From Homalodisca vitripennis (Eukaryota > Arthropoda > Insecta > Hemiptera > Cicadellidae): a stretch of 64,000 bases of DNA. A program made the position numbers and the translations under genes. Below the pieces are notes generated by a model that was given only the letters and a program-made list of their open reading frames with translations, searched no databases and had not been told where the DNA came from. The stretch lies in contig NW_025776231.1 of NCBI RefSeq assembly GCF_021130785.1, positions 62,001 through 126,000 on the forward strand. The letters are read 5' to 3'. Numbering within the stretch: the first letter of the stretch is position 1; the number at the start of each line of letters is the position of its first letter. Shown here in pieces: positions 1-13,159 of this stretch.

Positions 1-1300
1 ATGAGCATGTTATATGTTCCCCCCATGAAGTCTATTATATGAAATGTGGTATAAGTATTTCCAATCTGTTAACATAAAACTTAAGTTGTTATCATATACT
101 AGGGGAAAAACACTCTTAATGAGAGGCGATTATGAATTCGATTCATATTTTCATGAAAGTAAGATTTTATATCTTTATTTGTGAAATGTCACATCTCTGT
201 GAATAGACATTGTTATTAATTTATATGATAACAAATAAGACTGCTGACATAATAGATCAGGAATAAACAAAATGTAGGACAGCTGATAACGAGTTTAAAA
301 TATCTACTAAAAATAATACATTTTACGATTACAAACATTACCTTTCTCTGTCTCTAGACTCTACAGAAATAAAACTATCTGTTACAATAAGTCGGTATTG
401 AAAATTGTAAACAAATAAAGTTAATAAAGATTCATTCACTGAGAAAATAACAAAATAATACAACGCTACTTCTACATCAATCGCTGTTCACAAAATGTCT
501 TCGCTTCGCATGAAGCCAGCAAATTTATAATTTCCGGGTAAAAAGTTTCTTCATCCATTTATGACTTAATAGTAGAAAAGGATACATCATTTATCATATC
601 GAACTATCAGTTACCCTTAGGTTAACAGTGGTTAGAAGTAAGTCTAATTGAATATAATCTCTCTTTCTATAATTAACCATCTTATTACGCTTCCAAATTG
701 AACAGTATTTTAACTTAATAATAATGAATCAATTAAAACATTAATTGATTAAATCAACGTATTTGAGTAAATAAAATATGAATTTGGTCCGTTATTGTTT
801 CCATACAATACTAATAATATTTTTACAGCAGACATGCTGTATCATTCACTAATAAAGACCACAATATTTAACATCCTTTTATTTGTCACTGTTTTCTACA
901 ATTAATAAAATGTTAAAATACAATGTGATACATTCAATAAATAAAATATGAGTTAAGTCTGCATTATTGCCATAAAATGTCAATCATTTTGTTCAGCAGA
1001 AACGCTGCTATGTTTACCATTCACTAAAGAAGACGGAATTCTTATTAAACATTTATTTGTATTAAGCATCGATTCATTTAGTGTCCGTAAATATGTAAGT
1101 GGCCTAAATTCATCATTTAATAACCAAATCGTAAAGAATTTATGTTTCATTTATAGTGATGTATTGTATAATGCGATTTATTTTTTATAACTTTACAAGT
1201 TTTATTTCTGTGTTTTTCCCCAGACCCATAGCTCTCGTCTCTTTAATTTGTTTTATTATTTACAAGTTTCACCCCTAAATAAAACTGCTTGGAACTTACC
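1..1300. other. AT-rich non-coding DNA
   Basis: No open frame, RNA gene or repeat array is recognisable in this stretch. It consists of short A/T-rich words with scattered stop codons on both strands. Confidence 0.5.
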
Positions 1301-1307
1301 GTGAGAA

Positions 1308-1455
1308 ATGTAATTTTAATATCCGTTAATGTTGGAGAAGAGTGCCGACACAACCACGGCCACGCATGCAGAGAATGTGCGATGCGTGCTAACGGACGGG
1401 GTTTATAGCGCCTCAGATTCCGGAAGTTCCAACGGTTTTATTGTGAAGTGTAATT
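1308..1455 (+). repeat. Dispersed repeat family A, copy 1
   Basis: A segment of about 145 bp, GC-richer than its surroundings, recurs in the same orientation at 23,131-23,268. Shared blocks include gttaatgttggagaag, gccgacaca, gcagagaatgtg, gtgctaacggacggg and ttccggaagt. Identity looks like roughly 80% by eye. Short open frames cross it but do not survive between the two copies, so it is probably non-coding. Transposon remnant or duplicated regulatory DNA are both possible. Confidence 0.6.
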
Positions 1456-1584
1456 ATGCTCGTAGCTGGCCTTCAGCACACGTCCTTATCACTTTACAGT
1501 TAATACTTTGAACAAATAGTAAAATGCTATGAATTATACGTTAATAAGAGGAGGCTGTACTGGTGATAATATTCATTCTAGTAA

Positions 1585-1585
1585 A

Positions 1586-1662
<77 letters not shown>
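1585..1662. repeat. Compound (CA)n(TA)n microsatellite
   Basis: About 11 CA units pass directly into about 28 TA units. Short open frames over this tract are repeat artefacts. Confidence 0.95.
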
Positions 1663-1663
<1 letters not shown>

Positions 1664-3855
1664 TGTATATATCTACAAGCTTACTTTCAGTTGGGGAATA
1701 GTAGGCTGTATCTTAACTTGATACTAAAGATATTGTACTTCATTGTTTAAATATTAAAAACGTATATTATTTACAACAAAATTTAAAGGTTCTGGGATGT
1801 ATATTAAATATTACTTCAAAATGAGCTACGTTCCATAATGTTTAGACTAAAACGAAAGATGAGACAACCTTAAACTGTTGATATTATGCAGTAAAGCTCA
1901 AGTTCGTTTTCTCAACATGTGGCCCTGACGTTAATAATTGTTACGAGTATTAAGATTATTGTGAAGTTTAGACTAAAAATGGGGCTCTGTTCTGCCGGAA
2001 GCTAACGACGCAGATGATGGAGTAAGGGATTGTAATCTATATAGATAGAGTTTAGATAGAAGTATAGATTGACGACGCGTTGCTTGTACCATCTCTTCCA
2101 TAGCGCAATACGTTTAATTAACAAATATATTCTATGGGCTAATCACATCTTTTAGATCACGTAACGAGCGGCTTTCTAAGTTTATTCCAAGTTAAAGCAC
2201 TAAAAACATTTACAGTGAATGCTAATTATCCGAATCGTACTAAAACTTACAAATAAATATTTATACAATTCGAAATTAAATATGAAAGGTTTTGGTTAGG
2301 TTATTTATAATATAAAATAAATAAAGAATAGTGAAGAGAGACTAAAAATTATAATCCAAATGAAAATAATATTACCAAGATATGTATCTGTTTATTAAAA
2401 AAACCTAAATGTTTTTGTGTTCCTAGAAATAACTTGAAACTCTTGTGCTAATTTTTTTATTTATTTAATATGTCTTCATAACGTAGCATTTTTACAATTT
2501 ATCGTTTTACACAGTAGTTCATATAACGACTCTAAAGAATGATAGCAATAAATCATAGCAACTAATTAAAATTAAAGTATTGATTGTATTATTAATATTT
2601 CAATATTTCAACAGATTATTATAGTTTATAGTCATAGTTATTATAGAAAATTATAGTTCTTTAACTTTGTTGGTTTCTGAAATAAAAATTAAATCTATAA
2701 AACATAAAGAAGCAGCCATACGAGCATTGTTTTATATATATTTTTTTAGATCCTCCTTGTCAAAGAACAATATCCTGAAGCTTGTAAAGACAGTTTTATT
2801 ACATCATGTGTATCGTAAAAGTTATTATAAGTTTAATTAAGTGCTTCAAGAAACTTATGCTTAAATAAAATATTTAAAATACAAATTTTGTTTATGTACA
2901 GTATACATCTAAATTTAGAGTGAGTAAGCACTGCAGTCTTACTCATTCTGAGGTACCAAATTCCGCCATTAGTAAATACGGAAAAGGGGCTTCATAATTT
3001 TATATGGTAGATATTACTAAGACTTTGATATTTTAATGTAAACCTTAACATGTCTTTTATTATATTTTCATCCCATCAGTGTCAAATATATTTTATCTTA
3101 TTTATATTGAAATCAATATTAAAACCAACTAGAAACTAGTATAACTACAGTATAGCTCACAAAATATTCAGTATTATGAAATGACGTTAAAACTTTAGAA
3201 AGTTTTACGTGTCTCTTTAACCTGATTATATTATGGGTTTATAATACAATCAAACACTGCACTAAATATTTTGTAAAATCCAAGCAAGGAAATAGGCTAA
3301 AGTTTCTATCTCGGTAAAACATAACAGTTATGTTGTGTAAAATGTTTTATATAAAGCAGAAAATTTTTTATTTCAAATTTGGACAATACAGCATTATTTG
3401 CATATAAAATTTATCGATAATATTTCTATTTGTTGAATTCTTAAATACCATTGTCTCTTAAATTTTTAAATTTAGAAGTGAAGGAAGCAATTTCTGTACA
3501 TTATACAAATGAAAAATTTTAAAATTTAATATTTTGTACTTATATACCATAATAATTATTATATTTTAGCTGGTACATTCCAAACGTATTGTAAAAGGTT
3601 TGTGTAATTCAGTTCTGGCACTAAGATCTCCCACACTTCACGACAGGTGTTGCATGCGGCGCAGAGTTGCTTACAATAACTTTCAAACTGATGTCTACAA
3701 CTACGGTATCACTGTAACTACAGTAACATGCGAGTATACCGTACCAGGCACAGTCATTATAGTGATAAACGCTGCATAACTACGAGGAACCGTGTTGGTA
3801 ACAACCCAAATGTGTGTAAGTCAGCTGATTCGAGTGGCCAGAGAGAACGAGAACA
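1663..3855. other. AT-rich non-coding DNA
   Basis: Nothing identifiable was seen: no long open frame, no tandem array and no recognisable transposon protein on either strand. Confidence 0.45.
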
Positions 3856-3858
3856 ACG

Positions 3859-4380
3859 TAAATAAATAAATATAAATGTCTTTATTGGTCGAGCGATCAT
3901 CAAAATACAAACTCTCCTTTTCATGACAACTCCTGCCAAAGTATACAGACTTCATTATACATAGATTACACAAAAATCAAATTATTTGTAACATTTATCA
4001 CTTAAGTATTCCTGCATCACTTTTATTACATTTTAAGAGGCTGAGGTTTTTTATTGCAGTGAGACGAGCATTATATTCTTTTGGTGTAAAGTGTCTAAAT
4101 GCCTTTTTCTCTGTCTCTAAACTTGTCCTTCGTAGGTTTAATGGACAATCCTGTCGAGTACAGCGCTGACTCACCTCATGCCTAAAACCAGCTTTCATCT
4201 AAGATATTCTGGCCTTCACTTAAGATCTTTATGAATCAGCTTAACAGTTTGAAGATGGGTGCAACCCTCCACCGACATAATCCCAGCACTTAATCGGTAC
4301 TCGTTTATGTGCTCAAACGTACCTGCATGTCTAGTCCTGCTCAGTGACAGAGAGCGTTGATAAGTTTATATTATCTGACC
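3859..4380 (-). pseudogene. Possible LINE-like 3' end (minus strand)
   Basis: Read on the minus strand, the segment ends in AATAAA followed by a short (ATTT)n-like tail at 3,859-3,889. That is the usual 3' signature of a 5'-truncated non-LTR retrotransposon. Upstream is a 66-codon open frame (3,998-4,198) that I cannot assign to a domain. The tail is visible in the sequence; assignment to a LINE is inference. It could equally be the 3' end of a processed transcript. Confidence 0.3.
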
Positions 4381-4389
4381 ATTTAAAAA

Positions 4390-6060
4390 TGTTGTAAGAA
4401 CATCGCATTTACATATCGCTACAACTCTCAGATATTTAGGAAATAATATGTTATAATAACGGTTGAAATGACACTGAGTATGCTAGAAGAGTTTGCTTAT
4501 ATTTGTGTAATGTTCTGCAAGACAAATTGTTTATTGAGCCAACTATAGACGTATTACCGTTCGAATGAATTTGTTCGTCAGTAATGAACAAGCAATAACA
4601 AAAGTTCCAAGAGGTCTACTTACTCCAGTTTACAACAGCATTAACAGTAACACGGTCGTACACTTGAGTTTAACATTGAAGCGTTCCTGTTGTCTTCCAT
4701 CTGTATTCTTCTTAACTCTGTATTTAACTGTTTATTACAATACAAACTGCTATATGTATGTTTTTATGGTGTTTACTTGTATATGTTAATACGTATACAC
4801 TGCTGTATTAATGTAGAATACGTTACATAAATCAATGTAATACACAACCCTAGACAGGAAAAAAGGAGACATTCCATCTGTCAGTGATTATTTTATTTCC
4901 TTAAAAACATTTCTAAAGCATGATTTAAAAACACATTTTCAATAGATATTGCACATAATAAGTTATTTGAATATTTCATTCGTGTTTCCTTGTGAGGAAA
5001 TTTCTGAATGAACTATATAACGGAAATACTGGTCGAATGTTGCAAAGAAAACTTCTTCTCATTGTAGAACACGGCAGGGGCTCACTAACCAGAAGGTCAA
5101 TTTTTTGCTTGCCGAAGATGTAAATAACAGTGGTTTCTAATCCTTTTCTCTTTAAAACTTTTACTGGTATCTATTATATAATACAATTTGCAATAAAAAA
5201 AACGTTTTTAGAAAATTTAACCAAATTATAAGTAAACTTAAGCAAGAATTAAAGGAATTAGAGTTTTAACAATGTTCGGGACAAGATTTCGCTTCAAATA
5301 AATACTCTGCGATATTGTTTGGTTTTTTTTATGGAATATTATGGTTTATTTACTTTACCACATCTGTTTGGCTGTGAGACGTGCCGCCATTACAGGTAGC
5401 CTCTCTCATTCGTGAATATTTGAGAATATTGTTCCTTATATCTTTCTCGTAGCCCACAAATGATGTTGTAGTTTTTAATATACTAAACATATTTTATAAG
5501 ACAATATCCACGGAAACGTGAAATAAACTGGTCAGATCAGCTCAGACCTTGGTTAGTTAGTTAGAAATAATATAGTTAGGAATCTGGTTTGGCAGCTAAT
5601 AGAGGGTCTCAGCTTTTAATACAATCGGCGCCCACAGCACGTTATCGCACGCCCTAGGCAGATTGTTCTACTCGCACATCTACCCGTAGCTAATTCAGTT
5701 ACAGGTATAAAGCATATAACTCTACAAGGTATAATGTCAGAAATTTGAAAGTATTTTTGATCCTACAGTAATATTATAAAACTACATTTTAGGTAGGAAC
5801 ATATTAATTTAATTTAAAAACAAGTACAACAATAGAAGCTTTTCATAGCAAGTTCGCATTTTACACTAACAACTTGTACATAAAACATCTTTAAGATTTG
5901 TTTTCTTCTACAGGTACAAGAGCTTGGTATATCCTGGACTTTTCAAAAATGGTTAACCGATCAATAAATTACGTCAAGTCCATTATATAAGTATAGATTC
6001 CTTACAATGCCATACTGTGAGTAGGTATGTAAAAACACAAATAAAGGCAACCTAAAGTTA
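4390..6060. other. AT-rich non-coding DNA
   Basis: No gene or array was recognised. A slightly GC-richer patch at about 5,600-5,700 has no open frame or known motif that I can name. Confidence 0.45.
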
Positions 6061-6069
6061 ACAGGAAAA

Positions 6070-6985
6070 ATTCAAAAACTGTGCTGGAACCAGAAACGTC
6101 ACTTGGCATCAGAAAACTGGTGCCAAAATTTCTGTAGCTACCTGAAAGTGAATTCTCCAAAATTAAATGTCATGACCTTCGCCAAATGACGTTTAATGTT
6201 AAACATTCTTGAAATATCCTGGATCCGGGATTGATGTGGAATATTCATATTGAAAGTCTTTGCTCGAAATTTATGTTTTTGAGGTGTTCAGCCAAAACCT
6301 ACTATACTCAAGTTCTGGTGACGGCATATAATGGCTTCATTTACCCCCAACTCACCTATGGTTTAGTGTTGTGGGGGGCAAGCACAAACGTCCAGCTCTC
6401 CAGAGTTTTATAAAATCCAAAGACAAGCGGTTCGGATAGTCGCACGATTGAAGTAGAGAGAGTCATGCAAAGAAGCCTTTAGAGTATTGCACATACCGAT
6501 TCTCCTAGGTCTCTATTTTTTAGAGACAACATTCTGTATGTGTAAATGTGCTATGACTAGCGGACGAGACATACATATGAAACACGAAGCAGAGATCGGT
6601 CTGGGAGACACAGGACGGGAGTTGACAACCTTGTCTTCACAGGCAGAAGTTCGCTTATCATCAAATTACCTCGTTCAATAAAAAATTCCTTGACGTCCAA
6701 TGCGTTAAAACATTATTTGAAACGCTTTTTAGTGCTTCAAGGATTTTAAATTGACGAGTTTACAGCATACGACTTAGTGACAACTAGCAGACTGGCAACC
6801 AACGTTGTAAGTGGGAAAACTGGTAAGAATGAATGAAGTTTGATTGAAAAAATTGTGTTTTTGTTGTTTGCTTGTATGTTTAGTTTCAATGTATTGTGAC
6901 AGTGTGAAATTAAAGGTTAATATTGACTATTGCTATTCTCTACGTTATGTCTCTGGGAATAAAATGTTAGATTCATTCATTGCCA
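6070..6985 (+). pseudogene. Decayed LINE (Jockey/CR1-like) ORF2 C-terminus and 3' UTR
   Basis: Translation at 6,231-6,413 contains YNGFIYPQLTYGLVLWG. This corresponds to the post-palm segment of insect non-LTR reverse transcriptases (usual pattern: YhSlihShLsYGlhlWG). In shifting frames it is followed by IQRQAVRIVARLK and, near 6,665-6,745, by SIKNSLTSNALKHYLKRFL, which are typical of the C-terminal region of the same ORF2 family. A polyadenylation signal AATAAA at 6,958-6,963 lies next to a short ATTC repeat tail. Several frameshifts and stops break the reading frame, so it is a fossil. Endonuclease and the catalytic palm are missing (5' truncation). Clade assignment is tentative; identification as a LINE is fairly secure. 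Confidence 0.7.
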
Positions 6986-8050
6986 TACCATGTTATTTAT
7001 AAATGCTCTAATGGTATTTATTTCTACCTATACTGTGGACAGCAATTGTTTTATTTATATAAATATTTAGTTTTAACATGGTAAAAGTATCCATGTACAT
7101 GTATTGAATCAAAAACCTACTCTCATATTCAAAGTATTAGAGACTCTTCACCACTTTATTGAGTCACTACGTTGAGATGTATGGGAAGGTATGTGTTAAC
7201 AGAGATACTTGCAGTATTTGAACATCAGTTATGCAGAACAGTTTTATAATGACTCTTATAAACAATTCGAAAATATTAGGTGATTAAATATTTAAACGGA
7301 AAAAATTAGACAGTCCACAGTTATACACCAGAGATTTAATATAAGGGCGATGTAACAAAACTTCAGAACGGTGAAGCCTAAAAGCATGATTTTACAGATT
7401 GTGTTCCCCCACTATAAAGGCTAACCCCTTATTGAAAAGATTAATTTAAAGTTTAAAGTTTAGTGCATAATCTTTACCTCCAATGATGCAGTGTAAGATT
7501 GTGCCTTCCTAAATGCTAATAAAACTTGACTTTAGTGTTCTTATGTTCCTTTGTACTAAATATTTTAAAGAAAATGTCAATAACTACATTTAAAATGTCA
7601 ACAGTTTTGTCATTCATTTGGAATTCATTGCCACGAATTTCTTTGTGCTTAAGTGTAGTCTCTGAAAATTTAAATATCTTCCTTTGCAATACTCTTGACT
7701 AGCGTTACAATACTTCATCATTTACCTACTTTATTTTATTTCTACATGTGTTATAAATTAGAAACTAGGGAGATAATCGGCTGAATATAAAACATATCAC
7801 ATACTACTTACATATGAAAATGTAAAACGTAATTGTTTAATCATTATTCAAATATTGTAAATTTGAAGAAATGAAATGTTTCAATAACAAAAGAAGAATC
7901 ATATTCAAGACAAAAATAACCTAACATGTTATATTAGTAACGTGAAAAGTACCTCATATATTAATAAGCTCAATCAATATAAGGTTTGCAGTGAAACAAC
8001 GAGTCGTAGATAAAGCAAATACATCCATAGGCTTGGAGTGGTGACGATCT
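6986..8050. other. AT-rich non-coding DNA
   Basis: No gene, array or recognisable mobile-element protein was seen. Confidence 0.45.
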
Positions 8051-8057
8051 ATCTATG

Positions 8058-8216
8058 CATTATGCGTGTCCTCCCGCATATATTACAGTCAGATTGTAAT
8101 ATAGATGTGTTGTACGTGAGAGCTGGGCTGGGAGGCTTATATCGGTTTATATATGATAGGGATGTGTCTTCGTTACTGATATGATTGGAACTCATTACAG
8201 TTATCTTTGTTTGTTT
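8058..8216 (+). repeat. Dispersed repeat family B, copy 1
   Basis: About 155 bp beginning cattatgcgtgtcctcccg recurs in the same orientation at 44,466-44,620 with roughly 88-90% identity by eye. Shared blocks include tattacagtcagattgtaat, gatgtgttgtacgtgagag and cggtttatatatgat. Weaker similarity seems to continue for another 50-100 bp. The second copy lies inside a TIR element, so this copy may be a fragment of a related transposon. Confidence 0.75.
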
Positions 8217-8219
8217 GTC

Positions 8220-10000
8220 CATATTGGTTACTCCATGATGACATCAACATAGCCATTTCCATTATTTCTGTTTTACATAAATATTAAATGCTACTCCTTC
8301 CAACTTTAATTATAATAGGTCATACATACAAAGTAGAGTTAAGTAGTATGGAGTACATGAAATGTGTGCTGTTTATTTTATAATTAATAAGGTATGAATG
8401 AGAAGTATTAAGAAATGATAACGTTTGTTTATTACAGATAAGTCTCTATTTCGATTCTGAAAGACTAATGTAAACTCAAAGTCTAACTGCTCACAGTGCT
8501 TTGAAACTCCGCGCCGCTACACCATTATGTTCCTGTGGCATTTCGGCCTCAATGTGCGAGCCACCTTCTGTCAACAAATCTTCCATTTAAATTTTGATTT
8601 TCGTTTTAAATTTTTAATTTAAATATATAATTTTGGCTTTTCAACTTTTAAGGGAACATTTTATTATAGTTTGGTAAGTCCGTATACGCTAAATAATTAT
8701 AACGTTGATTAAACTACTTCTTCCTACTTATAGGAGTAGCGCGTGTAAAATCATAATTAATTGTGGTCTGGTACATAATACATAGAATAATAAATTATTA
8801 TATTATCTAATTCTAATTCTTTTGGTAGCTTAATTTTGAATATTGTTTTAATATTGTACTCGGACTGAGCTAAGTTAGGTTTTAATGTAACCTCTTTCTT
8901 TGTAAAAGGTTAAATTTGCAGTTCTAAAACGTTTCCACTTTTATTATTGTGACGTATAATATAACCTTTCATGCTATGTATTTGTGATTTAATCGTAGTC
9001 ACAGCTACTTTGAAAACGTTTGTTCCCATTGAAGCCTAGTACTTAAAGAATTCAGACATTTGCTAGTAAAATCTCCTAAAGAAGACAATTTACTGTTTTT
9101 GAGGATTTTCTATCCGAAGCATTGTACGATTTTGCGTTTAAAATAGTTTTAAAGTTTTTATTAAACTTTTATGTATACTTTAATTGTCAATGAGGTTTAG
9201 ACAAAGCCTTCAGTAAAATTCACTCAGCCTGCTTTTAGTCATTTGTAAAATACCTTCTGATAGTTTTGCTGTAATTATAAGCTATAGAAGCTTGAAAAAA
9301 GAATCATGCGTACTTTGCAGCTCTTTGTAATTAAAATTTTTCAAAATGGCGGCAAATATAATTCTTTGAAAGTTGTTTATGTAAAGGTTTTCCAGTATAT
9401 AATTAAACTGAAACGGAATTATACCTCTTTTTAAGCAATTAAAACAGTTTCATTCTCTCAATATTTTAGACAATCCTTAAGGTTTTAATATGGGAGCTCT
9501 CCATGCATAAGAAAATCTGACTGAATATAACTAAGTAGGCCTCTTGGAGTCAAACAAATATATTAAATTCTTAGGTCTTTAACAACACTGTTATTTATAA
9601 AAATGTAAAATTCCCAACAAGTTGTAAGTTACAAGATTTCTACATAAACGAGTTTATGTTTCCACATACAAATTCAAATACTAATAATATTATATAATAT
9701 AGAGCGAATATGAGTGTGTTCTGTAATTGTTTTAACTACATGATACTTGTACATTCACATGAAATTTGCAAGACAGAGAGATAGGAAAATAGTGCTTTAT
9801 ATGGTTTAGATGAGTTTGTTAGTCAGTTACAAATAATTAATAAATTATGGCTGCCGTATATAAATTAACAGAAGTATAAAGACAATGGATTTCATTAGTA
9901 ATATGCAATAAGTATATTGGTCTTTTATAACAATACGTGGGAAGTTTGTGAGACGTAATATTTTAATACTAATTGACACGTGATTCGTGTCTTGTTCCTC
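8220..10000. other. AT-rich non-coding DNA
   Basis: No gene, array or recognisable transposon protein was seen. Confidence 0.45.

Positions 10001-10003
<3 letters not shown>

Positions 10004-10043
<40 letters not shown>
10004..10043. repeat. (AT)n microsatellite
   Basis: About 20 uninterrupted AT dinucleotides. Confidence 0.95.
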
Positions 10044-10047
<4 letters not shown>

Positions 10048-10236
10048 TGCCAATAATACACCACTACATGTTCTGACAGGTTTGGTAATATTTTATTCTA
10101 TATAAAATACCACACAATAATATATAATATATTGCAAATTGTAAGCAAAACTATGGAAATGCAGTGTTTGAAATATACATTTACTTATTATAAATACGAT
10201 GAACATTCTGAGATATCCAATAAAATTGAATAAAAC

Positions 10237-10237
10237 A

Positions 10238-10309
<72 letters not shown>
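10237..10309. repeat. (AC)n microsatellite
   Basis: About 36 near-perfect AC dinucleotides. The minus-strand open frame made of Cys-Val repeats is an artefact of the repeat. Confidence 0.95.
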
Positions 10310-10311
<2 letters not shown>

Positions 10312-11735
10312 TCTATTTTATCCCACTTGCGCTCGCTGATGCGTGTATTTCTGTGATCTTAAATAAAGCTTAAGAAGATATTGATGTCTTATAGGGATTT
10401 CTATATCCGCTGAGAGAAAATGCCTTTTTAGGTTAGCGTTGTGATGTCTTCAGAATATTTCCTCTGTTATCTTATTTATAGACATTTTGAAACATAAATT
10501 TACCACATAAAGAAAGTTAGAAAGACTTCTGGTTACAAATGTCCTTCCACATTTCGGCATTTGCCGTTCTCGAAAAGGAATGACAAAAATAATAAAATTG
10601 TTCATCAACAAATATTTAATACATGTAATATAACAAATTTTTACATGTTATATATAAAAAAATATTTCTTTGACCTTTGCTTTGGTTTATTAGTTTCGAA
10701 AATCCTTTTTATCTATATACCGTTAACGATTACTGCTTTATATTGAAATATTGCTACAACTCGGAAACATTTTAGGAAGTAGACGGATGTTAAAACTCAT
10801 GGCCTTTGTAAAGTCGGAGAATTGACAGCTGAAGTCAAATCAAATCGTTTGACTGCAGTCATAAATTGCATAGCAAACGTCAAATATTAAATCTATTTTC
10901 TTACTCATACTACATCAAGGCTTGAAACATTCCCACCCCATTCACTGTATGCCAATCAAAGCCACTTCCAGCGCTGGAGTCACTTTTCCTCATCACGTGG
11001 TCTCCCAGTTAAATTGCAGAAACTCATCTAAGCTGTAAAAAGTGTTTAACGCCAGATAGTTTAAGACGAGGTTTCAATACCTTGGACGTTGAGACCTTTT
11101 AAATTGGGCTTAGAGATATGTTTATAAAATAAAACCCTGCCTGTGGAGGCAGGTTGTTCATAAACCATTGTTCAATGCAATCCTGAACTGTAATATCTCT
11201 GCATCCAAAATCTAAAATATATGGAAGTAATCAGTATATGAAATATAATAGAATTGTATTACTAATACTTGATGAACACCGAATTGGTAAACATGATACC
11301 AATCAGCACGGAAGGCAAAACATTACGAAGTGTGATAAGGAAAAATAACATTAAAAATACTCCAAATCTCGCGTTCCATAAAACAGGACATCGGCTTGGC
11401 CAAAGTAAACTAAATTTCAAGAGATAAACAATTTCATTGACCTTCTCTAATTACTCTTCTTCGGGATCTTATGCATTACGATCAAAACACATAAAACTTT
11501 TGGGGTCAAGCGTACTATAGAGATCTCTAGCGTCATCATGCTCTTCATCCATGTAAATTGAAACAAACAATTACCTCAGTATTTTAAAAGTGACATTACA
11601 GTTACTTAAAATTTTACATTGATACGCTATGACTAGCCGGTGCTAGGGTGATGATCTACCTTAAGTTTATGGTTTTACATACATATAAATGCCAATACAT
11701 TTATTATAAATGGCTTAAGCCAAATATAATTCTTA
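10310..11735. other. AT-rich non-coding DNA
   Basis: Nothing identifiable was seen. Moderately GC-richer text at 10,900-11,000 and 11,280-11,560 contains no open frame of interest. Confidence 0.45.
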
Positions 11736-11736
11736 A

Positions 11737-11737
11737 T

Positions 11738-11783
<46 letters not shown>
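11737..11783. repeat. (ATT)n(AT)n microsatellite
   Basis: A short ATT run passes into about 15 AT units. Confidence 0.9.
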
Positions 11784-11786
<3 letters not shown>

Positions 11787-12504
11787 TAAATTTTATTAAT
11801 GGCAATAGCCTTATTTAATTTCAATAAACATTGAATCACAAAAAGTAATTGCTCCGCCGGGATATATATACATCTTTATTTGAATTTCAGAAGTGATAAA
11901 CAACCGTTATTATGCAATATTCACTAGCCACGCTATATAATTTGTCTGTTACTGAACTAGAGATATCTCATTGTGTACACTACCAACAAGTAATTATAAT
12001 ACATATGCATGGATACAAACAGTAAGTAGTGTATGAATGTATAACGACAGTGTATTACTGTCTCACTAGTGTATTGGTAGAGATTGAAACTAGTTGGTTG
12101 AGACTCAGCAGTAATCCAGGATATTGCTGTTCCAACGCTTCAGTTCTCTTTAGAGTAGAATATATATTACAGTAAACCTAATATTTCCATTTTTAGTTTA
12201 CGTCCCTAATTTAAAATTTAGCATTATATGTCCGCTATACAACTTAATATCTATAGTAAGTGAAACAAGGTAATAACTAGCTTTAGTCCATTTATTATAT
12301 AGACTTTATATAGATGATTTTACGCATTGTAATATTTATAAAAATTGTGTAACTCAGACGGCCTACAAAATATTTGTTCTTTGTTTGAAGTTTTACTTTT
12401 GACAATGGTTTTTTTTTGTATATGTGTAAACCATTGGAATTTGTTTTCAAATTTACTACTAAACAAACATTACACGACCTTTTTCCGACAAAAAACGAAG
12501 GGTG

Positions 12505-12830
12505 GGAAGGATTGATGGACTGTTGGGTTTAGCTCCAGTTCTCCTTCCTCTTAACGTACCATCTTGAATATGATGAAGTTACAGACTTGATTCATGCAAT
12601 TTGAAGATATTTCCCTGGATTACACTATATGCTATATATTGTATTCTAGCTGTCTCTAATAACGAAACGATTTAAATAATTGTTCGCTTCTTCGTGGATT
12701 TTCGATTTCTTCAGACGAAAATAACTTTAGTTGGAAGGATTCAATCAAGTCTGTAACAGCATCAGATTAAAGATTCTGCATTAAGAGGAAGGAGAACTGG
12801 AGCTAAACACAACATTCTCAGTATCCTTAT
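12505..12830. repeat. Imperfect inverted repeat with a perfect 28-bp arm pair (hairpin)
   Basis: Positions 12,527-12,554 and 12,781-12,808 are exact reverse complements over 28 bp (arm begins gtttagctccagttctcc). Inward, the arms stay alignable with mismatches and small gaps for another 45 bp or so, including the shared block gttacagacttgatt. Outward, they stay weakly alignable for about 20 bp. The loop is about 130 bp. A transcript would fold into a long stem-loop. This fits a small foldback/MITE or a hairpin-RNA locus. No flanking target duplication was seen. Confidence 0.85.
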
Positions 12831-13130
12831 CCTGAAATAGCAATTCAATTTCCTATAACTTTGCTGTCAGAAAATAAGAGTTGACGTACGTAGAAATATC
12901 ATATAATAGTATTCAGTTTGTTTAACACGTTACATGTTCTGAAATTTACTCATTATCATCATTGTTCTCCATAAGTATAACGTAAAAATGTATATTTAAT
13001 GCTCACCCAAATGCATGGCTCAATATGTAGTATTTTTGAACCCGATATTTCTTGTGTAAAAATTAAGCTTCATGCTTGCGTCGTTTAAAATTTACAGGTC
13101 TGTTAGTCTTTTAGGTATCGTGGAAATATA

Positions 13131-13158
13131 CACACACACGCGCGCGCGCGCGCGCGCG
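13131..13158. repeat. (CA)4(CG)10 microsatellite
   Basis: Four CA units followed by ten CG dinucleotides, in otherwise AT-rich DNA. Confidence 0.95.
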
Positions 13159-13159
13159 A

